From Chaenocephalus aceratus (Eukaryota; Chordata; Actinopteri; Perciformes; Channichthyidae): a DNA stretch of 64,000 nucleotides. Where the stretch lies: NCBI GenBank assembly GCA_023974075.1, contig CM043787.1, positions 34,009,718-34,073,717 on the forward strand. The letters are read 5' to 3'. The notes under the pieces are model-generated. The model saw only the letters and a program-made list of their open reading frames with translations. It was not told the DNA's origin and did no database searches. This document shows positions 25,549 through 43,132 of this stretch, one piece after another (the stretch's first letter is position 1; each line of letters opens with the position of its first letter). The translations under genes were made by a program, and so were the position numbers.

Positions 25549-26100
25549 TGACATGACCTCTGACCTCTCCTGCTATCAGACCTGTGCAGGAGTCCGTTAT
25601 AGAGCAAAAGCCTTTATAACTCTGCGGTCATCAGTGGAGCCTGCGGGTTTTGTGTTTTATCATGTTGGTGTGTATAAGGGTTGATCCTTGCAGTCATTAA
25701 GGAGAATCATCTTGTCTCAGTTACATGGTTAACTGGTAAAGGTGACAAAAGCTCCTAATTTTATTTTGTACGTCTTACAATTTTGCGCTCATATTTGTTG
25801 TCCTTGTTTAATTTTAAGGGGACATTTTAATCCTCATTGTCATCCAAACAGTAAATGGATGGCATTTGGTCAGGAAGTCGTGTGATCTGCTGTGATGCCA
25901 TCTTGGTAATAAATAAAATGGTGCTTGAGTCTGGCTACCAAATACAAATTAGATGCACAATAAATATTTGAAGTGTTCTCCATATATTCATCTGTTTTAC
26001 CTGCTTGTTTTTCCCTGTCTGACATTTTTCAAGCTAGACTCCACAAATTAAATATGCCTCTGCCAAGAAGTTTAAATGTGGGTTTGTCTGAATAAAGTTA
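25549..26100 (+). promoter_or_regulatory. kars1: KARS1 3' UTR with several polyadenylation signals
   Basis: AATAAA occurs at 25908-25913 and overlapping at 25912-25917, at 25959-25964, and again at 26091-26096. The first cluster is the most likely site. Which one is used cannot be told from sequence. Confidence 0.65.
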
Positions 26101-26925
26101 ATATGAATCAACATTGTTTAGTCTCTTGTAATGTTTGTGCTCTGTTTACAGAACACAATTATATACATTACAGGAGCCTAAGTTAGAGTTTGAACAATAT
26201 GATCAGAGGTTTTAAATGGCTTTGAGACAAACTATTTAAATAGTTGTCTACAGATTGTGTGATATTTCATTTACAGCTGTGAAGGAGATTATCTGACTCT
26301 TCCTCTGGGGCAGAGCAAAGGGTCACACTGACCTTGTAGCTGAATACAATGCTTTATCAACCTTTTCAGTAAGTCGTGCAAGAAAAACACAAGCATAGCC
26401 TACAATTAATGTTATATATAATTATGATTAAACTACCAATTATACATTATTTTTCATTTGTCTCAGACACCAACAGGCAAACTTAACTAAACGTTTTTTA
26501 TTTAGATTTCACATGAACTATAACACTAATGTTTTGGTTTATAATATAATATTAACAAATATCAATTACTTTAAATACACTTAGAAGAAAGCAGTCTGTT
26601 TTTGGTAGTTTACGATTTGTACTTTGAAGACTAGGCTAATTTCACAAGTAGGCCTACTACATTAAAATGTAGAAGAGTAGTTTACGGTTGTGCATAGCTA
26701 GTATAAGACGTGAATACTTCTTCCTACAATGTTAATTTGTTATGATTTACAATCAAAGAAGTCTGCAATAACTTCACATTTTAAGACGCCACACACACAC
26801 CACTCTCGTCATCCCAGCCCACCTCCCTCCAGGCGGGAGCCCGCAAACATTGGGATGGTGCGCGCTCCCGCGGTCAAGTGTAAATGCACCGGACAGACAC
26901 TGACATACACATACACTGAGTGAAG
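26100..26925. other. KARS1-GCSH intergenic region
   Basis: A/T-rich up to about 26800. The last 120 bases before the GCSH start codon are G/C-rich (GGTGCGCGCTCCCGCGGTC), the likely promoter and 5' UTR of that locus. No other feature seen. Confidence 0.5.
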
Positions 26926-27076
26926 ATGGCGATGAGAGCAGCGCTGCGGAGCCTCTCTGCAAACTTTTCCCCCAGACTTCCTCAGCTCTCATCGGCAGCG
27001 CAGGTCTCCGCGGCCCGATTGCTGTGGAGGAGCAACTCCCCGCGGACCCTGAGCACAACCCCGGCCCTGGCCACAG

Positions 27077-28196
27077 GTAAATACAATACATTTACATGTC
27101 TGTGCAAATGTGCTGTAATGCTACACACTAACATGCGGGTTGGTCACACATTCCTGCTTGTCTGTAAGGGGCGAAACAACTCACGCACTTCGGAGCAGAG
27201 GAATGCGACAGGAAGGGCAGATAAAGTTTGTTTTTATCTCCGGGGTCGCTGTCAAAGTAAACAAAAAACGTAAGCAGTTGCATGGTTGGTAACTAAAATA
27301 GATTAAATATCTTTCATTTTTGTGGCTTTTTAAAGCTTTTTTACATACCACGAGCTCGAGTGGGACGTTAATTAATAACCACAAAAAACACATTAGTAAT
27401 GTCTCGTGCAGCAAGTAACAGTTTGAAGCTTTTCAAACAAAAAACGCAGACCCCTGATAGCTGTAGAGTTATCAATCCCTGGTATTAACAGTCAGAACAA
27501 CCATAATGTTCTCTAGTTGTTGCCTCGTTCTTTTTTTTCTTTCAGCCTGCGTGATGTTAAATCTTCAAACCCATTTTAATAAGCAAAAGAAATAAAGCTC
27601 TGCAGAAATGTTCAGCTCTCATAACTGACTGCTCTCTCCGGCTGTGCATCAGCATCTTGCACATTTCACAATCTGGTTTAAACCTGTATTTTTTCTGCAT
27701 GGTCTGATGCCAACCCTGGGAATTGTTGATGCATTGTGATTCTTTCCCTTGGGGTTGTTTTTAAGATGACAGCATGAGCTGAGATTTTAAAATCCTGTTA
27801 AACTCCAGTCTTTTCAATTGTCAGAAGTTTCTACTCTTAAAGGCTGATGATACAGGAAATAGAATCTGCAGAACCCATCATTTTGGCAATTTTTGAGGTT
27901 GCATAATTTATTCCAGTAAACTGCACGAATTGACAGCATATGGTGTTGCATAAGAAGCGTACTCTCGGCTGTAGTCCATAGTACAGTAAGATGCTCTTTG
28001 GACATCCAACCTATGTTCTTTGACCACCATTAAGCTTCCCCCTGATATGTACCACAATATTAAAGTTATTTTTCTGTAGGTATTGTAAGAGCTGTATCGC
28101 ATTCATGCTTCATAGTTTGATGATGTTGTTTCGCACTAATTAATGAATCTGTTCCAAGCTAAATGATTCCCCTGTTCTCTCCGCAGCCCTAAAGTT
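27077..28196 (+). other. GCSH intron 1
   Basis: 1.1 kb intron. No repeat family or RNA gene recognised. Confidence 0.6.
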
Positions 28197-28571
28197 CACA
28201 GATAAGCATGAGTGGGTGCGAGTGAAAGGGAGTTGGCACAGTGGGTATCAGCAATTATGCTCAGGTGAGTTGTGGAGTCTTATTACTAACCAAGTTTGGT
28301 TTCAGAAGTTTTCTGATGGCCATCTCACAAATAGTGATGTATAATGTATAAACAGCCATTTCCATCTAATACAGAATTGCATTTAAGGCATCCTTAGATC
28401 ACTGCATTTAATCACTTTAGTAATACTTTGTTTCTATGACTTTAGGAAGCATTAGGTGATGTGGTGTACTGTGGACTCCCTGAAGTTGGCCAAAGACTTG
28501 AACAGCTGGGTAAGGAAGACACTGCACATTTGTGAAAGGGATTCAGTCAAGCGTGTGTGATAAGCACTATC

Positions 28572-28830
<259 letters not shown>

Positions 28831-29095
28831 AGAGGAGTTTGGTGCCTTGGAAAGTGTGAAGGCTGCTAGTGAGCTGTACTCACCGCTGGCAGGAGAGGTG
28901 ACTGAAATCAACACAGATCTGACAGAGAATCCTGGACTTGTGACAAAGCCTGCTACGCTGAGGGTAACCGTCTCACGTTCACCGTTGTTCTTTTCTAGTA
29001 TATTTCTCCCTGTACATTTGTTGGTAAAATAGATGAGAAATTGCCAAACCAGAATAAGTTAACAGCTCAAGGTTGTCTGGATGTTCCCACTAGGG

Positions 29096-29570
29096 CAGTG
29101 GTTCCCAACCTTTTTTGTCTCGTGTAACCCGTGAGCTGGTCGCTATTCTATAAGTACCCCCACTCATCTGTGATGATTCGCCTACATCGTTTCTTGTATT
29201 AAACTCTTTGTAATCATATTCAAACCTCCTTAGATTAAAACACTTGTATAACTTCCCCTTAATACAAATGCATTTAGACTTGACCTTTACACTTATTGTC
29301 AGTGAAATATATTAATATTAAAGCTCACTTCTGGCAGTTTTAACATCTTTTGTCAAGGACTAGAGCGTTTGATGAGACACTTGAGCTTGCTTGTCTCGAA
29401 TAAGCTTTGATAGTTCTGGGGGCAAATCAATTTTCAAATGCCTGGTGTCCTACCAGGCATTTGAAAATTGATTTAAAAAATGTTTTTTTGTGTGAAAATA
29501 CATTTCAATCCTTAATCTTTCTACTAACCCTGCAACCCCTCAACCCCATACCACTGGTTGGGAACCACTG
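29096..29570. mobile_element. hAT-type MITE
   Basis: Ends CAGTGGTTCCCAACC and GGTTGGGAACCACTG are exact inverted repeats. The 8-base flanks CACTAGGG and TTCTAGGG match at six positions, as expected for a decayed hAT target duplication. 475 bp, no transposase. It contains a perfect 23-base inverted repeat at 29424-29446 and 29452-29474. Confidence 0.9.
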
Positions 29571-29999
29571 TTCTAGGGGGATACTCGATTTCCAGCAAGG
29601 GTTGACATATAAAACTGAATATAAAAAGACATCAAACAACACAAAGCTTGAGCAGGGAAATCCAAATGTAAATCAAGCACATACAGTATGTTCAAGTATA
29701 CAATAGTGCAATTGTGCAAGGAATGCAGCCAGAGTGCTAATTTTATATAAAGCATAGCAAAAGAACCTTGGGAGTGAAAGAAACATGTATTGTGTTGCAC
29801 ATGAAAATAAAATTGGGCTTTTAAATTGTGAACTCTTACTTTTCAGGATGGCTTATCAAGATGACGATTTGAAAAGCCTGAAGAACTTGAAGGCCTCATG
29901 GATCAAGCTGATATGACACAGTTCTTAAGTCATTTGAAGAATAAAATGGATAAGCTCGCATGATATTTTGTAATGTCATTTCAATTAAATGTTAGAAGG

Positions 30000-30750
30000 C
30001 ATGATTATCATCGTCATGGTGGGACACGCCTTCTCATCTGTGGTATTTATTTTGATACTGAAATTGTGCTATCAAAATAATTAAAATCATCTGTAATATC
30101 TTCCACTTCGGACTTTTAAGCTACTACCCACAGAAGAGGGCCTCTTTATCTCGAGTTCCATCAGTATTTGTTCTTTGCTCCATGTGCACAGATGTGGTAA
30201 TATATGACAACGAGATTGTAAGAGTTGTTTCACGTTCATATAATAAAATGTAGTCTTAACTTCCTTTGTTTATTTCCTACTGGGTCTGTCTAATCACTAA
30301 CGGCTTTAAAATGGACTAAAAAAAGCACAATTTCATTCAGCAATAACTATCACTTACATTTACATAAGAGGCTTATTGTAAATTGTATGATGCACTGTAG
30401 GACATGTTCATTTCATGTTACTTTACATGTGCTGACAGAGCATGCTGCTTCTTTTTGCTCATTGTAGTTCCACACCTTGACCTTTGCCCTCAGGCGTAGA
30501 TAGGTAGAGATTGCAGAGATCAATGATTAATGAAGCAGCGGTTTGAACAAAAAACTGCACTCTCAGGATGATAACGGAAAATAAATGTTGTCTCGCTTTA
30601 CTAACTGAACATGTGTCACAAAGTATCTCCAATTCAATAATAATAAAAGGACTGAGTTATGTATGCAACAGCCACAGAGAGAAAAGGGGGAGAAAATACC
30701 AATACATTTTATTTTTCAAGCAATTCAGGACAAATAGAGCCATGGTCCTC
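30000..30750. other. Intergenic, nothing recognised
   Basis: Sequence after the GCSH locus. AATAAA at 30240-30245 could be its old polyadenylation signal. No gene or RNA signal. Confidence 0.5.
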
Positions 30751-30759
30751 ACAAAGGTA

Positions 30760-31050
30760 ATAATAATAGTAATACATTCCATTTATATAGCGCTTTTCTA
30801 GATACCCAAAGTCACTTTATTGAACCAAACAAACAAAGATGAGAACTGGCAGAGTAATGGTGTGAGAAAGGGGTTTAACAGGGAAAGGCAAGTGAAGAGG
30901 TGGGTTTTGAGTGCTTATTTGAATGATAGTAGGGAGGTTAACTGTCTGATGTGGCTGGGGAGGGCCCAGGGACCCCAGGTCCGGAGCTTAGTCCTGGTGG
31001 TCTTTAGGGTGCTTGCATCGCAGTTTTGGTGATGTGGTTGACATGTGGGC
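30760..31050 (-). mobile_element. Degraded L2/CR1-type LINE 3' end
   Basis: Shares the tail TTATATAGCGCTTTTC and the overall layout of the fragment at 10466-10857. On the minus strand a weak match to the RT C-terminus (SFKYALKTHLFT) remains. Old and decayed. Confidence 0.6.
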
Positions 31051-32700
31051 AGGTAGTGTCGTTTAAACAAACAATGTCATCCCAGGACTTAAGCCCATCT
31101 TGCCGTCCAATTTATATTTGCAGGACAATCGTAATATCTTGCCCTTCCATATCTTCCTCCTTGGGGGCTATGACATTGTTTGCTCCTTGTTTTTGCCAAT
31201 GACTGAGATTGGGTGAGTTGTCACAATTCACCCAAATGTGGAGGCTCTCCTTCACTATGCCCCTGCAAACCGATCCAGGCAGCAAGGAAGGGTTCTTCAG
31301 GGTGCTGCTGAACAAACTGAAAGGTCATGTTGGTCAGAAACATTTGCTTTCCCAGCTGCACAGAGGTTTGATTTACATTGTTTAACAATGTGCCATACTC
31401 ACTTTGCAGAAGAGCTCTTTGTTCTCCACTTTCAACTGTGTTTCTTTATACAAAAAGGTGAAGTTGTATACTATTGCAACTGGTTACTTACCAAGGCACC
31501 AACAAAATCCCAATCAAAATATCTAGCCAACTGGATCGCACTCTCTTCAAGCTGCCAGTTTCTTCTAGCTACAGCTACAGTATGAGCAATGTGCTATGGC
31601 CACTTTTGCTTGTAATAATGTAAATGTCCCCCGCTGTGGGACTAATAAAGGAATTCTGATTGTGATTACCAAAGTTAAGTAATTGCTCTAGTAAAAACGA
31701 TTTAGCAAAGCAGTAAAGTCATTAGACCCAGTCTGCAATGATGAATAGATGTAGTCGATTCTTACAGTAAACTGCTGCTTCATATGAAAATATGAAATCA
31801 CCTGCAGAATATGAAGGCAACAGACACATAAGATCTGCAAACTCTGAGTTACAAATGGCTATCGATATAGCACTCATACTGTTGGTGCTGGATTTCCGCC
31901 CCTTGTATTTAGTTTTATCAGGACCGGTTAAATGAAATCATCATTCGGAGTGTTTTTCGACTTCTGATCACTTTGCTGGGAGAAATGTTTCAAAACTATT
32001 GAACTCTGAGGTGGTGCTGCTGATTCAGTCCCTGCCGCTAAAACAAGGTTCAAGAATCAAGGGTTTTATTATCATATGCACAGTAGCTACAGTGTAGTGA
32101 GGAAATCATAGGTCCCGAGCTCCTCCAACAATGCAACATATTATAGGATACAAATTATAACGTTTTTAAAATAGTGCAAATGAAACAGAGTACGATACAA
32201 TTTAATAAAATAGGGCAGGTTATGAACACTACTGATGTTGTCGTCCTCAAACACACACCAATCCGTAGTTCAAATCAGTGTTGCAAAGCGGAGTCTGATT
32301 GCTCACTTCAGTGTGCAGATCCTTGTGTTCACAATAAAAGTGTAGTTTTTTTGTGAATGTCCTGTGTCGGTCTTAAATCTCATAACATCAACTTTTATTT
32401 TCCTTGTGGATTTTCTTCTTGACCCTCATATATGGAGAAAATGGTGAGGCAGTTGTGTCTTTCAGATATGTCCTTTCAACAGATATAATAAGAAACATAT
32501 GACATTATTGCAGTGTGAATGAACAGTATGAACAACATTAAAAAAACGTTTTATTATTAAAATAATATTTAACTGATATCAAGTTGTGAAATAGAAACAT
32601 GTACAGGCATTTATAAATGATCTAACGCTCCCTTGACTAATAGAGAACATAACCAAATTAGCAGGAATACCGACTAAGAATAATCTTTCTCAGCACGGAA
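31051..32700. other. Intergenic with possible old repeat pieces
   Basis: No gene. Around 31615-31670 the phrase CTGTGGGACTAATAAAGGAATTCTG looks like the 3' tail of a fish LINE. Around 32045-32125 the phrase GGGTTTTATTATCATATGCA looks like a common dispersed fish repeat. Both are judgements from memory of such tails. Confidence 0.4.
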
Positions 32701-32724
32701 TAAAAAACAAGATAACATGTACAT

Positions 32725-32945
32725 TAATAATAATAATAATACATTACATTTATAAAGCGCTTTTCCTGGTGCTCAACGTGCTTACAAGCAAGTAAAACAA
32801 AAATAACAACAAAAGTAGAAAGTGCTAAACTAGGAGGAATGGGCAAGGGGTTAGAATTAAGGTTAGGGTTAATGAGCTGTAGAGGTGCTTGTAGGTGGAT
32901 TCTGTTTGTTTACAGACCCCTGCTATCTGTTTCCCCCTCTATCCA
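32725..32945 (-). mobile_element. LINE 3' tail fragment
   Basis: An (AAT)n run followed by ATTTATAAAGCGCTTTTCCT, the same tail type as at 10495 and 30785. No coding remnant was seen. Confidence 0.5.
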
Positions 32946-32961
32946 GTCTTTGTGATAAGTT

Positions 32962-33200
32962 AGTGGTTCCCAACCTTTTTCAGTCAGGCCGCTCTTGGGT
33001 AATTGGAAATATTTTCAAGCCCCCCCAACCCGGTTCCCACCGAGATTATAATTCATTGTATATAGTTGTACAAACATTACATTTTCTCTGCTAATAATAA
33101 CAAGACAAAAAGATCCAAACTATAATTTTATATTTTATTATGGATTGAACATGAACAAATTGCTTGTATTGGCGATGATCCATGTGCCACTGTGAATAAT
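32962..33200. mobile_element. Partial hAT MITE
   Basis: Begins AGTGGTTCCCAACCTTTTT, like the complete element at 29096-29570. The right end is missing. The 3' limit is a guess. Confidence 0.6.
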
Positions 33201-33364
33201 GAGGCCTAATTGAAACAATTACAAATACTGCTTATCGATCCGTTACTTTAACAGTATTTGTATAGATTATTTTTGTTATTTTCTAGGGGAAAACTTAACA
33301 AATTGGAAACAGAATTAACATTGATTTATTTTATGTATAGTGTGGATTATGGGCTGCTAGCACA

Positions 33365-33625
33365 CTGCAGTGGTGGTAATAACTAAGTAGATGTACTCTC
33401 GAGTACTGTAGGCTACTTATTTTGAGGTACTTAAGTATTTCCACTTTTGCTTCTTTGTAAATTCTGCTCCTCTACAGTCCAGAGGTAATGGTGTACTTTT
33501 ACTCCACTACATGTATTTAAATACCTTTAGTTACTTTACGGATCTGGATTAATGATGTGAAATATAATCAACTCTTAAATCAGACTTTAGTTACACCTGG
33601 AGTAAATTCACAAGCTAATTTTAGA
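33365..33625 (-). mobile_element. Fragment related to the KARS1 intron 5 composite element
   Basis: On the minus strand it matches the region around 19050-19200: GTAAAGTAACTAAAGGT, ACATGTAGTG and AAAGTACACCAT all recur. It shows that the sequence carrying the 36-base unit is dispersed and exists here as a single unit. Confidence 0.7.
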
Positions 33626-33629
33626 GTTA

Positions 33630-34520
33630 AGGAAGTCGAAAACTGTGCATTTCTCCGTATGAATATGATGCCTTTTGGCACCTTTTGGACATATTGCTCG
33701 TGTTTTTCTGCGAAAATACTTATGGCAAACGAGCATTGGAGCATCGAGCCTTGTATATTGTCACTTTTGAACGCTCTGTTCTCCCAGCCACCGGCAGATC
33801 TCTGTGTGAACGGTCCTGCAGCGAGTCTGACGAGAGAGAGTAAAGAGAGAGAGAGAGATCTCCCCACCGACCACGTTAGATGTCAACTTTGTTGATTTGG
33901 GCATTATAGCTGAAAGGCTTGTCGTGGGCTCGTCCACTTTTCTTAAACTGCCGGTTGCGTTGCCATTTTAATTGATTTTACGAGGTAAACAATGTTTTTT
34001 TTACAACTTCTTCCCAAACTTCATGCAAACCCCCCTGCAATAGCGATGGTATTGAAAGCTAATATTTTCAAAGGCAGACAGAACATTTTTGTAGCAAGTC
34101 CCAGATTTTTATAAACGCATAGTTGAATCTCCCTGCATGATAACAAAGATAACTAAGCTTTGATATAAACGCTTTTACTCCGGTTTCGCCTGAATTAAAT
34201 TGTTCTCTGTTCGTTATTTCCTGTTTTAGCCTATCTTGTAAAATATATTTGTATCGCAAGTTCGTCATAATTAATATTTCATAATGATATTACCCACAAC
34301 CTTGTTCTATGGCATGTTCTGCAGAGGAAACCTCCAAAAATACAGGCTACAATTTATATATATAATTATATCATTTTTATAGAGACGTCGATAGCAAATA
34401 CATATGTTTTTTTTTACAATATATTTTTTATAAAATATAGCATATTCCTACATTATATTTCTTTATTATAATGTTACGTTGTATCGGTTTGTTTTTGTGG
34501 GGATACTGCTCTCTTACAAA
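33630..34520. other. Intergenic upstream of RPL13
   Basis: Very A/T-rich in its second half. No gene, RNA or repeat that I can support. Confidence 0.5.
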
Positions 34521-34529
34521 CTCTTTGAT

Positions 34530-34622
34530 AATGCTGTACTGCCATTGGCTGTTGACACCATATCCCACAATGCCCCGCTTTTACACTTCCTTTTTCCTTT
34601 CGGCCATTTTCCTTCCTCGTAG
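34530..34622 (+). promoter_or_regulatory. rpl13: RPL13 promoter and non-coding exon 1 (TOP type)
   Basis: A pyrimidine-rich stretch CCTTTTTCCTTTCGG near 34589-34603 fits the 5' terminal oligopyrimidine start of ribosomal protein mRNAs, which places their translation under mTOR control. ATTGGCT (an inverted CCAAT box) lies at about 34544-34550. Exon 1 probably ends at 34622, with GTATGT following. Confidence 0.75.
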
Positions 34623-35088
34623 GTATGTTACATTTATCTCTTCAAATTTAAAAGAATCTGGTTCAATCCTAGGTATTTTATCTTTATTTGTCAATTTATT
34701 TTACAACATTAGATGGAGTGTTTTTTCACCTTTGCAATAAGGTCATTATTGTCATAAAACGTTATCGTAGAATTGCAGAACCACGTCTACTTTGTAGCCA
34801 TCCCCGCTCAAGCTGTGTTTGTGACTGTTAGCATTGCTGTTAAGAGGCCACATTGTACTTAATATTGTAATATCCCTGAAAACAATATGAACACACGTTA
34901 CCAATGTTCACATTGAATGATTAGTTATTATGGAATTTAGCAGCCGGTCACGGAATTGACCAAGAAAACAGTCGTTGACCTGCTAGCTTAGCATCTCAAC
35001 CACAGCCCCTGGTCCTCACGATGGTGTGCCGGCATGACAGTCTGCTAATGTCCGTGTGCCACGCTATGTTTCAGGGAAGTAGGCAACC

Positions 35089-38732
<3,644 letters not shown>

Positions 38733-38769
38733 AAATAGTTGCTATGGAACTTTGAAAAATAAAGTGTGG

Positions 38770-41700
38770 AAAAAAGATCAGTGTGAGAATGTCATGATTA
38801 TTTAATAGTAAGAGTTGTCAAGGAGCATCACAGCAGATACTTTTATGGTTGATTTCCAAACATGGATCACTTTAACCTTCAAGGTATCAAGAGGGTTTCT
38901 ATATGCTATCAAATGTGTTTAATGTTTGCTCAGAATTATGGTCGGTAAAAATAAGTTTTTTGAATATAAACTATTCTTTTTATCATAACATTTTAATTTG
39001 GAACCAGGTGTTGGGAGGGGGGAGGAAAAACAAACCAGACATTTCTAAGAGCCTGATAGCTAAAATCAGAGTGAAGCTTACTAGAATGAATGGACCCTGA
39101 TCATAGCAGACCTCAGGACTCGTTATGATTTAAGGAAAAGCTCAGTGATGGCTCCTATCTGTTGTGTGCCAGCAAGCACTCTGGAGACCCTGAGGCCCCT
39201 GGAGAAAGTAAGTCAAGTGTGGGGTCTTTAGGTGATTTTCTTACCCCGATGTGTTAGTTGGTTAAAAAGGCTGCACAGTAAAATATTTTCCATTAAATAT
39301 CAAAAGTTTAAGTCCTGACAGCTGTAGAGTTTTAAGCAGTTAATATAAAATAACTACTTATTCCCTCTCAATATACTTAGAGATGTATCTGATTTATAAA
39401 TGAGTCCAAAGTGTATAAGCTAAAAACAAATGTGTTAAAAGTCCTCACTCTATATTGGGCTCATTTACAGCAGTAGATGGCGCTAGTCACAACATGTAAC
39501 GCATGGAGACAACATTTAGGAGCATGGTTTGTTGACTAATTGCGGAATATCACATCTATTGTTGAAACATCTGGACTTGTAACGGTTATTAACATGACGA
39601 GACGCTTGCATTGCCCTGTTTTTTCACATTCCCACCTGTATTTTGTCCGTAACCCAGCAGTGAGTAGAAGAAAGCATGTTAAGGGCAAATAGCCCGGATA
39701 AGAGCCAACTTTTTGAGTCGGGTTGCCAGAAATTATAGAAAAAGTACAGCCTGAACAGTTGAGGGCGACACAGGTACAGCATCTTGACATGACAGACGAT
39801 AATATTAAAAGAACACACATTTTATCTACAGCATGTTAATGTACAGGTTGGAAAAGTCAAGAGGTGGAAAAGCCAGTAAAAAATCTCATCCCAGTGGGAC
39901 ACTTTCACTCGATTTTTCTACAGAAGTTTATGTGCTGCCAGAACCAAAATGGACTGTTAAAATGAAACATTGCCATGACAACTGAGACTCCTGACATTTG
40001 TAAACCATATGTGCGTGTTTGGTGCGCTGTGGTGTGATCAATGAATAAATACAAAGTTAAACAAAACACAAGTGCCGAGAAATTCCCCGTAGAGTGAGGT
40101 AGGCCATTTGTAATGCATTAGTCATCACCATTTGAATATCCACTTTCGCATAAATGATCCCAAATCGAGAATACACAGACCTCAACTGAATGTCTGTGTC
40201 TCCTTAAGTGTCTCTGTGTTCTAGCTGTCTGAACACATATAAATAATTCAGTAAATGAAGGTGAGTGGACAGTCAGGACCAGGGGTGATGGATATGGCTG
40301 ATATGGAAACTAAAATGGCCGGTCCTTTTAATCCTGAAGATAGTGTACTGCAAAACACAAATGTTAAAGGACACTATATTGTGTGAATAATTTCCTATAA
40401 TCATCCTCCTTTATCAGATAACCATTAACGATTTTCATTCACCTATTCACTCGTGAATTTAGATTAACCACATTATTCAAGCAAACCAGATAACGCACAA
40501 GTCAAAAACCTGTGCTAAAACCTGATGTTAATGGTTTAAATTCCTTAGATTTGATAAAAATCAAGGAGGGGGTTATGTTAATTAAATGTAGCCTATAAGA
40601 CCGACTCAAAGCTGAAACTTTAAAGTCAGCTATTCAGGCAGTCCATTGACAGGAAATTTATTTGAGTATTTAACCAACACTAAACATTATTACCCTTTTA
40701 ATATTTCCGACTTGGGTTACTTAATTATATTCCCCTATTCAACTGAAATCAATCAGGTTAAGTGTGAGCTGGCATCCTGCAGTATCAGCCCTGTGATCAA
40801 TTTGGTGTATCGTGTTTACACTTTAAAAATTGAACTGATGACTTCATGACCGCAGTACTTGTCAGGTCAGTAAGGCAGATATAATGATGACAAGAGCCGA
40901 CCTGTGGAGTTAACATTGCTGTTCACTGAGCCTGCTGAAACACAAGCTCCGTGATTGATTAACTTTAACAGGGATGAAGAAGCAAGATGTTAGAATCAAT
41001 AGTGTTGCTGAAAATGTTTTTAAAAACACTCCCTGTGGACAAAAATACATCTATTTGAGGCCTTGAAAAAAAAACTGTGGATGATGTTAGACAAACACCG
41101 GAGCTAGTTTGACCAAAATGTTGACTGCGTCAGGCCATGTCTTAAGATCTTCCTAATTTGGATATTGTACACGCAATGTGGTCAGTGAGTGTGGAGAATC
41201 AGTGGGGGGGAATGGATAATCCATGTGGAAACGCAGGAAAGGTCCTGTGAGGTGCTGATCCGAAGCAGTGGCAGAAGGCTGTTGTTTGGAGCTGTGGCGT
41301 AACAGGGCTCAGGTGTGTGCCTTAAAGCAGACAAACTCTGAATACCCATGGAAGAAGAGGCAGTGAGGTTGAAAAAAGTGACTTTGGGCGATGTCAGAAA
41401 CCATTCAGTTTCCACTTCAAACTCAGTGTGTGCAGATCCAGGCGTGGATATGTGACTTTAGTTTGAAGAGTTTTAGTAATGATATCAACCTTTAGGGAAA
41501 ATGAGTTGGTTCTGTGTGTTGTTCGGTGTCTAAGTTGCATGGTTATCATCTTAACAGTGCAGATAATTAAAAAGCAGGGAACCAAGTTCTCTATTTTTCA
41601 AGCCCTTGTTATAATTTGATTAATCTGCCCGTCTGCATACATCCTCATTTTAGCTAAAAGCCTCTGAGTGGCTCAACTCTCAAAGCATCAGCCGTGCCCT

Positions 41701-42950
41701 CTTGAAAACAAAGACAGTTGTAATTCTGCCAAGCTCTAATGTAAAATACAATGTTCATATTGTAAGAAGGACACTTAAAAATCAGGAAGAAGCCTTCAGG
41801 AATAAAATACCACGAAAGCTACTAATTTATTTCACCATAAATTGAACTACACTGGCTGTTTTAAACAGTCAACCAAAAGCTTTTATTTTTGCTTTGCACT
41901 TTATTCTGATGAACCCAAACTTCCGAAATCATCGTGTGTATTTCTCTAGCTGCATTGTCCTTCACTTCTGTTTTGCAGAAACTTGAGGGCTGCTGTTTTG
42001 GCAGTGCAATCTAACAATCTATAAACGTTATGCAATGCCTGGAAATACATTCATGAAAATAATACATTTGTGGGTGGACTGTGAAAAGGTTCAAGCATAA
42101 ACGTTGTGTAGAAACAATACATTATGTAACATACATTGCTGTCAACATTTTTTTCACAGAATGAATCAGCTCATGATCATTTTGATGTGAGGGACATTAG
42201 ACTTATGTGTGTGTGCATGTTTAATAAAGCTTAGAGAGCGGGAGGTCACAAACCCTCAGCTGTCTGGAGCTCGCTCATGCAGATATGATTATGATGTGCT
42301 GCTGAATGATGATCTATCCTTTAAGTTCCTGTTGATTTCTCTGTGAAATGTCTCACATTTGCATCCCTAGCATTTCTATTATTGAGGTGGCACAAAGCCT
42401 GCCAGAGCCAGTTGATTAAAGCAGGAATTGTCTTTTTTTCTGAGTGCAAATGTATAAACTATAGATTCTTGGGAGAGAATTCCCATCTGGTTTCACTTTT
42501 TATGTGATGATGTGGCCACACTTCTCATTTTCGATTGTGAGCATGTTGTTGGAGCATCTGTGTATATAGTGTCAAATGCTTTCCTGCTATTGGCAGAACA
42601 TGCAATATGTAAACATGATCATAATGCTAATGAGAGATGCTTACATACAGCCATGCTCAGTGTGACACTTTAATTACAGTAGGCTGAGGCTGGAGAGAAA
42701 TCAGATTGATATATCTATCTAAATATATATTGATTCCCCTCTATTGAGCCAGCAGAGGATTATTTGTGCAAAGAGATTAACTTCAAATCAAAGGAAGCGT
42801 GAAAGATACTGCTAAACATCTAAATGTATTAATTCAGCTTAGGAAATGTCAGCCATACTCATGATCAATAACAGCAATCAAAATGCATTTTGTGTCGAGT
42901 TATTAAAGGTCGATTTTGTCCTGAACTCTAAATAATCGAGTCCCAGTGAA
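38770..42950. other. RPL13-CPNE7 intergenic region
   Basis: 4.2 kb with no coding pattern that holds up. ORFs here are short, without splice context or family resemblance. No clear repeat family recognised. Confidence 0.5.
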
Positions 42951-42959
42951 AGCCCCATC

Positions 42960-43132
42960 CTTACATCAGCAGCTGGACTCTCTCCACTCCCATCTCTCTG
43001 CAAGCCGAGCCTACTCCCTCCTCACCAGTCCAACCAATGAGTGTCGGCGGAGAGGGAGAGGAAAAGAATCAAGCGGTGTGTTATGGGAGAGATTTTAAAA
43101 CAACTGTGTTCAAGAGTAAAGAACAACGACAG
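42960..43132 (+). promoter_or_regulatory. cpne7: Possible CPNE7 promoter and non-coding exon
   Basis: C/T-rich sequence followed by a CCAAT motif at 43033-43037 and a purine-rich stretch that ends at a good donor, ACAG|GTAGGA (43133). An upstream ORF starts at 43037. Spliced to 44099 it would stop after 38 codons. The first exon is inferred, not proven. Confidence 0.45.

Noticed and set aside
39536..41585. Minus-strand ORFs of 60-95 codons between RPL13 and CPNE7
   Set aside because: No recognisable domain, splice structure or promoter. They are at chance length for this base composition.
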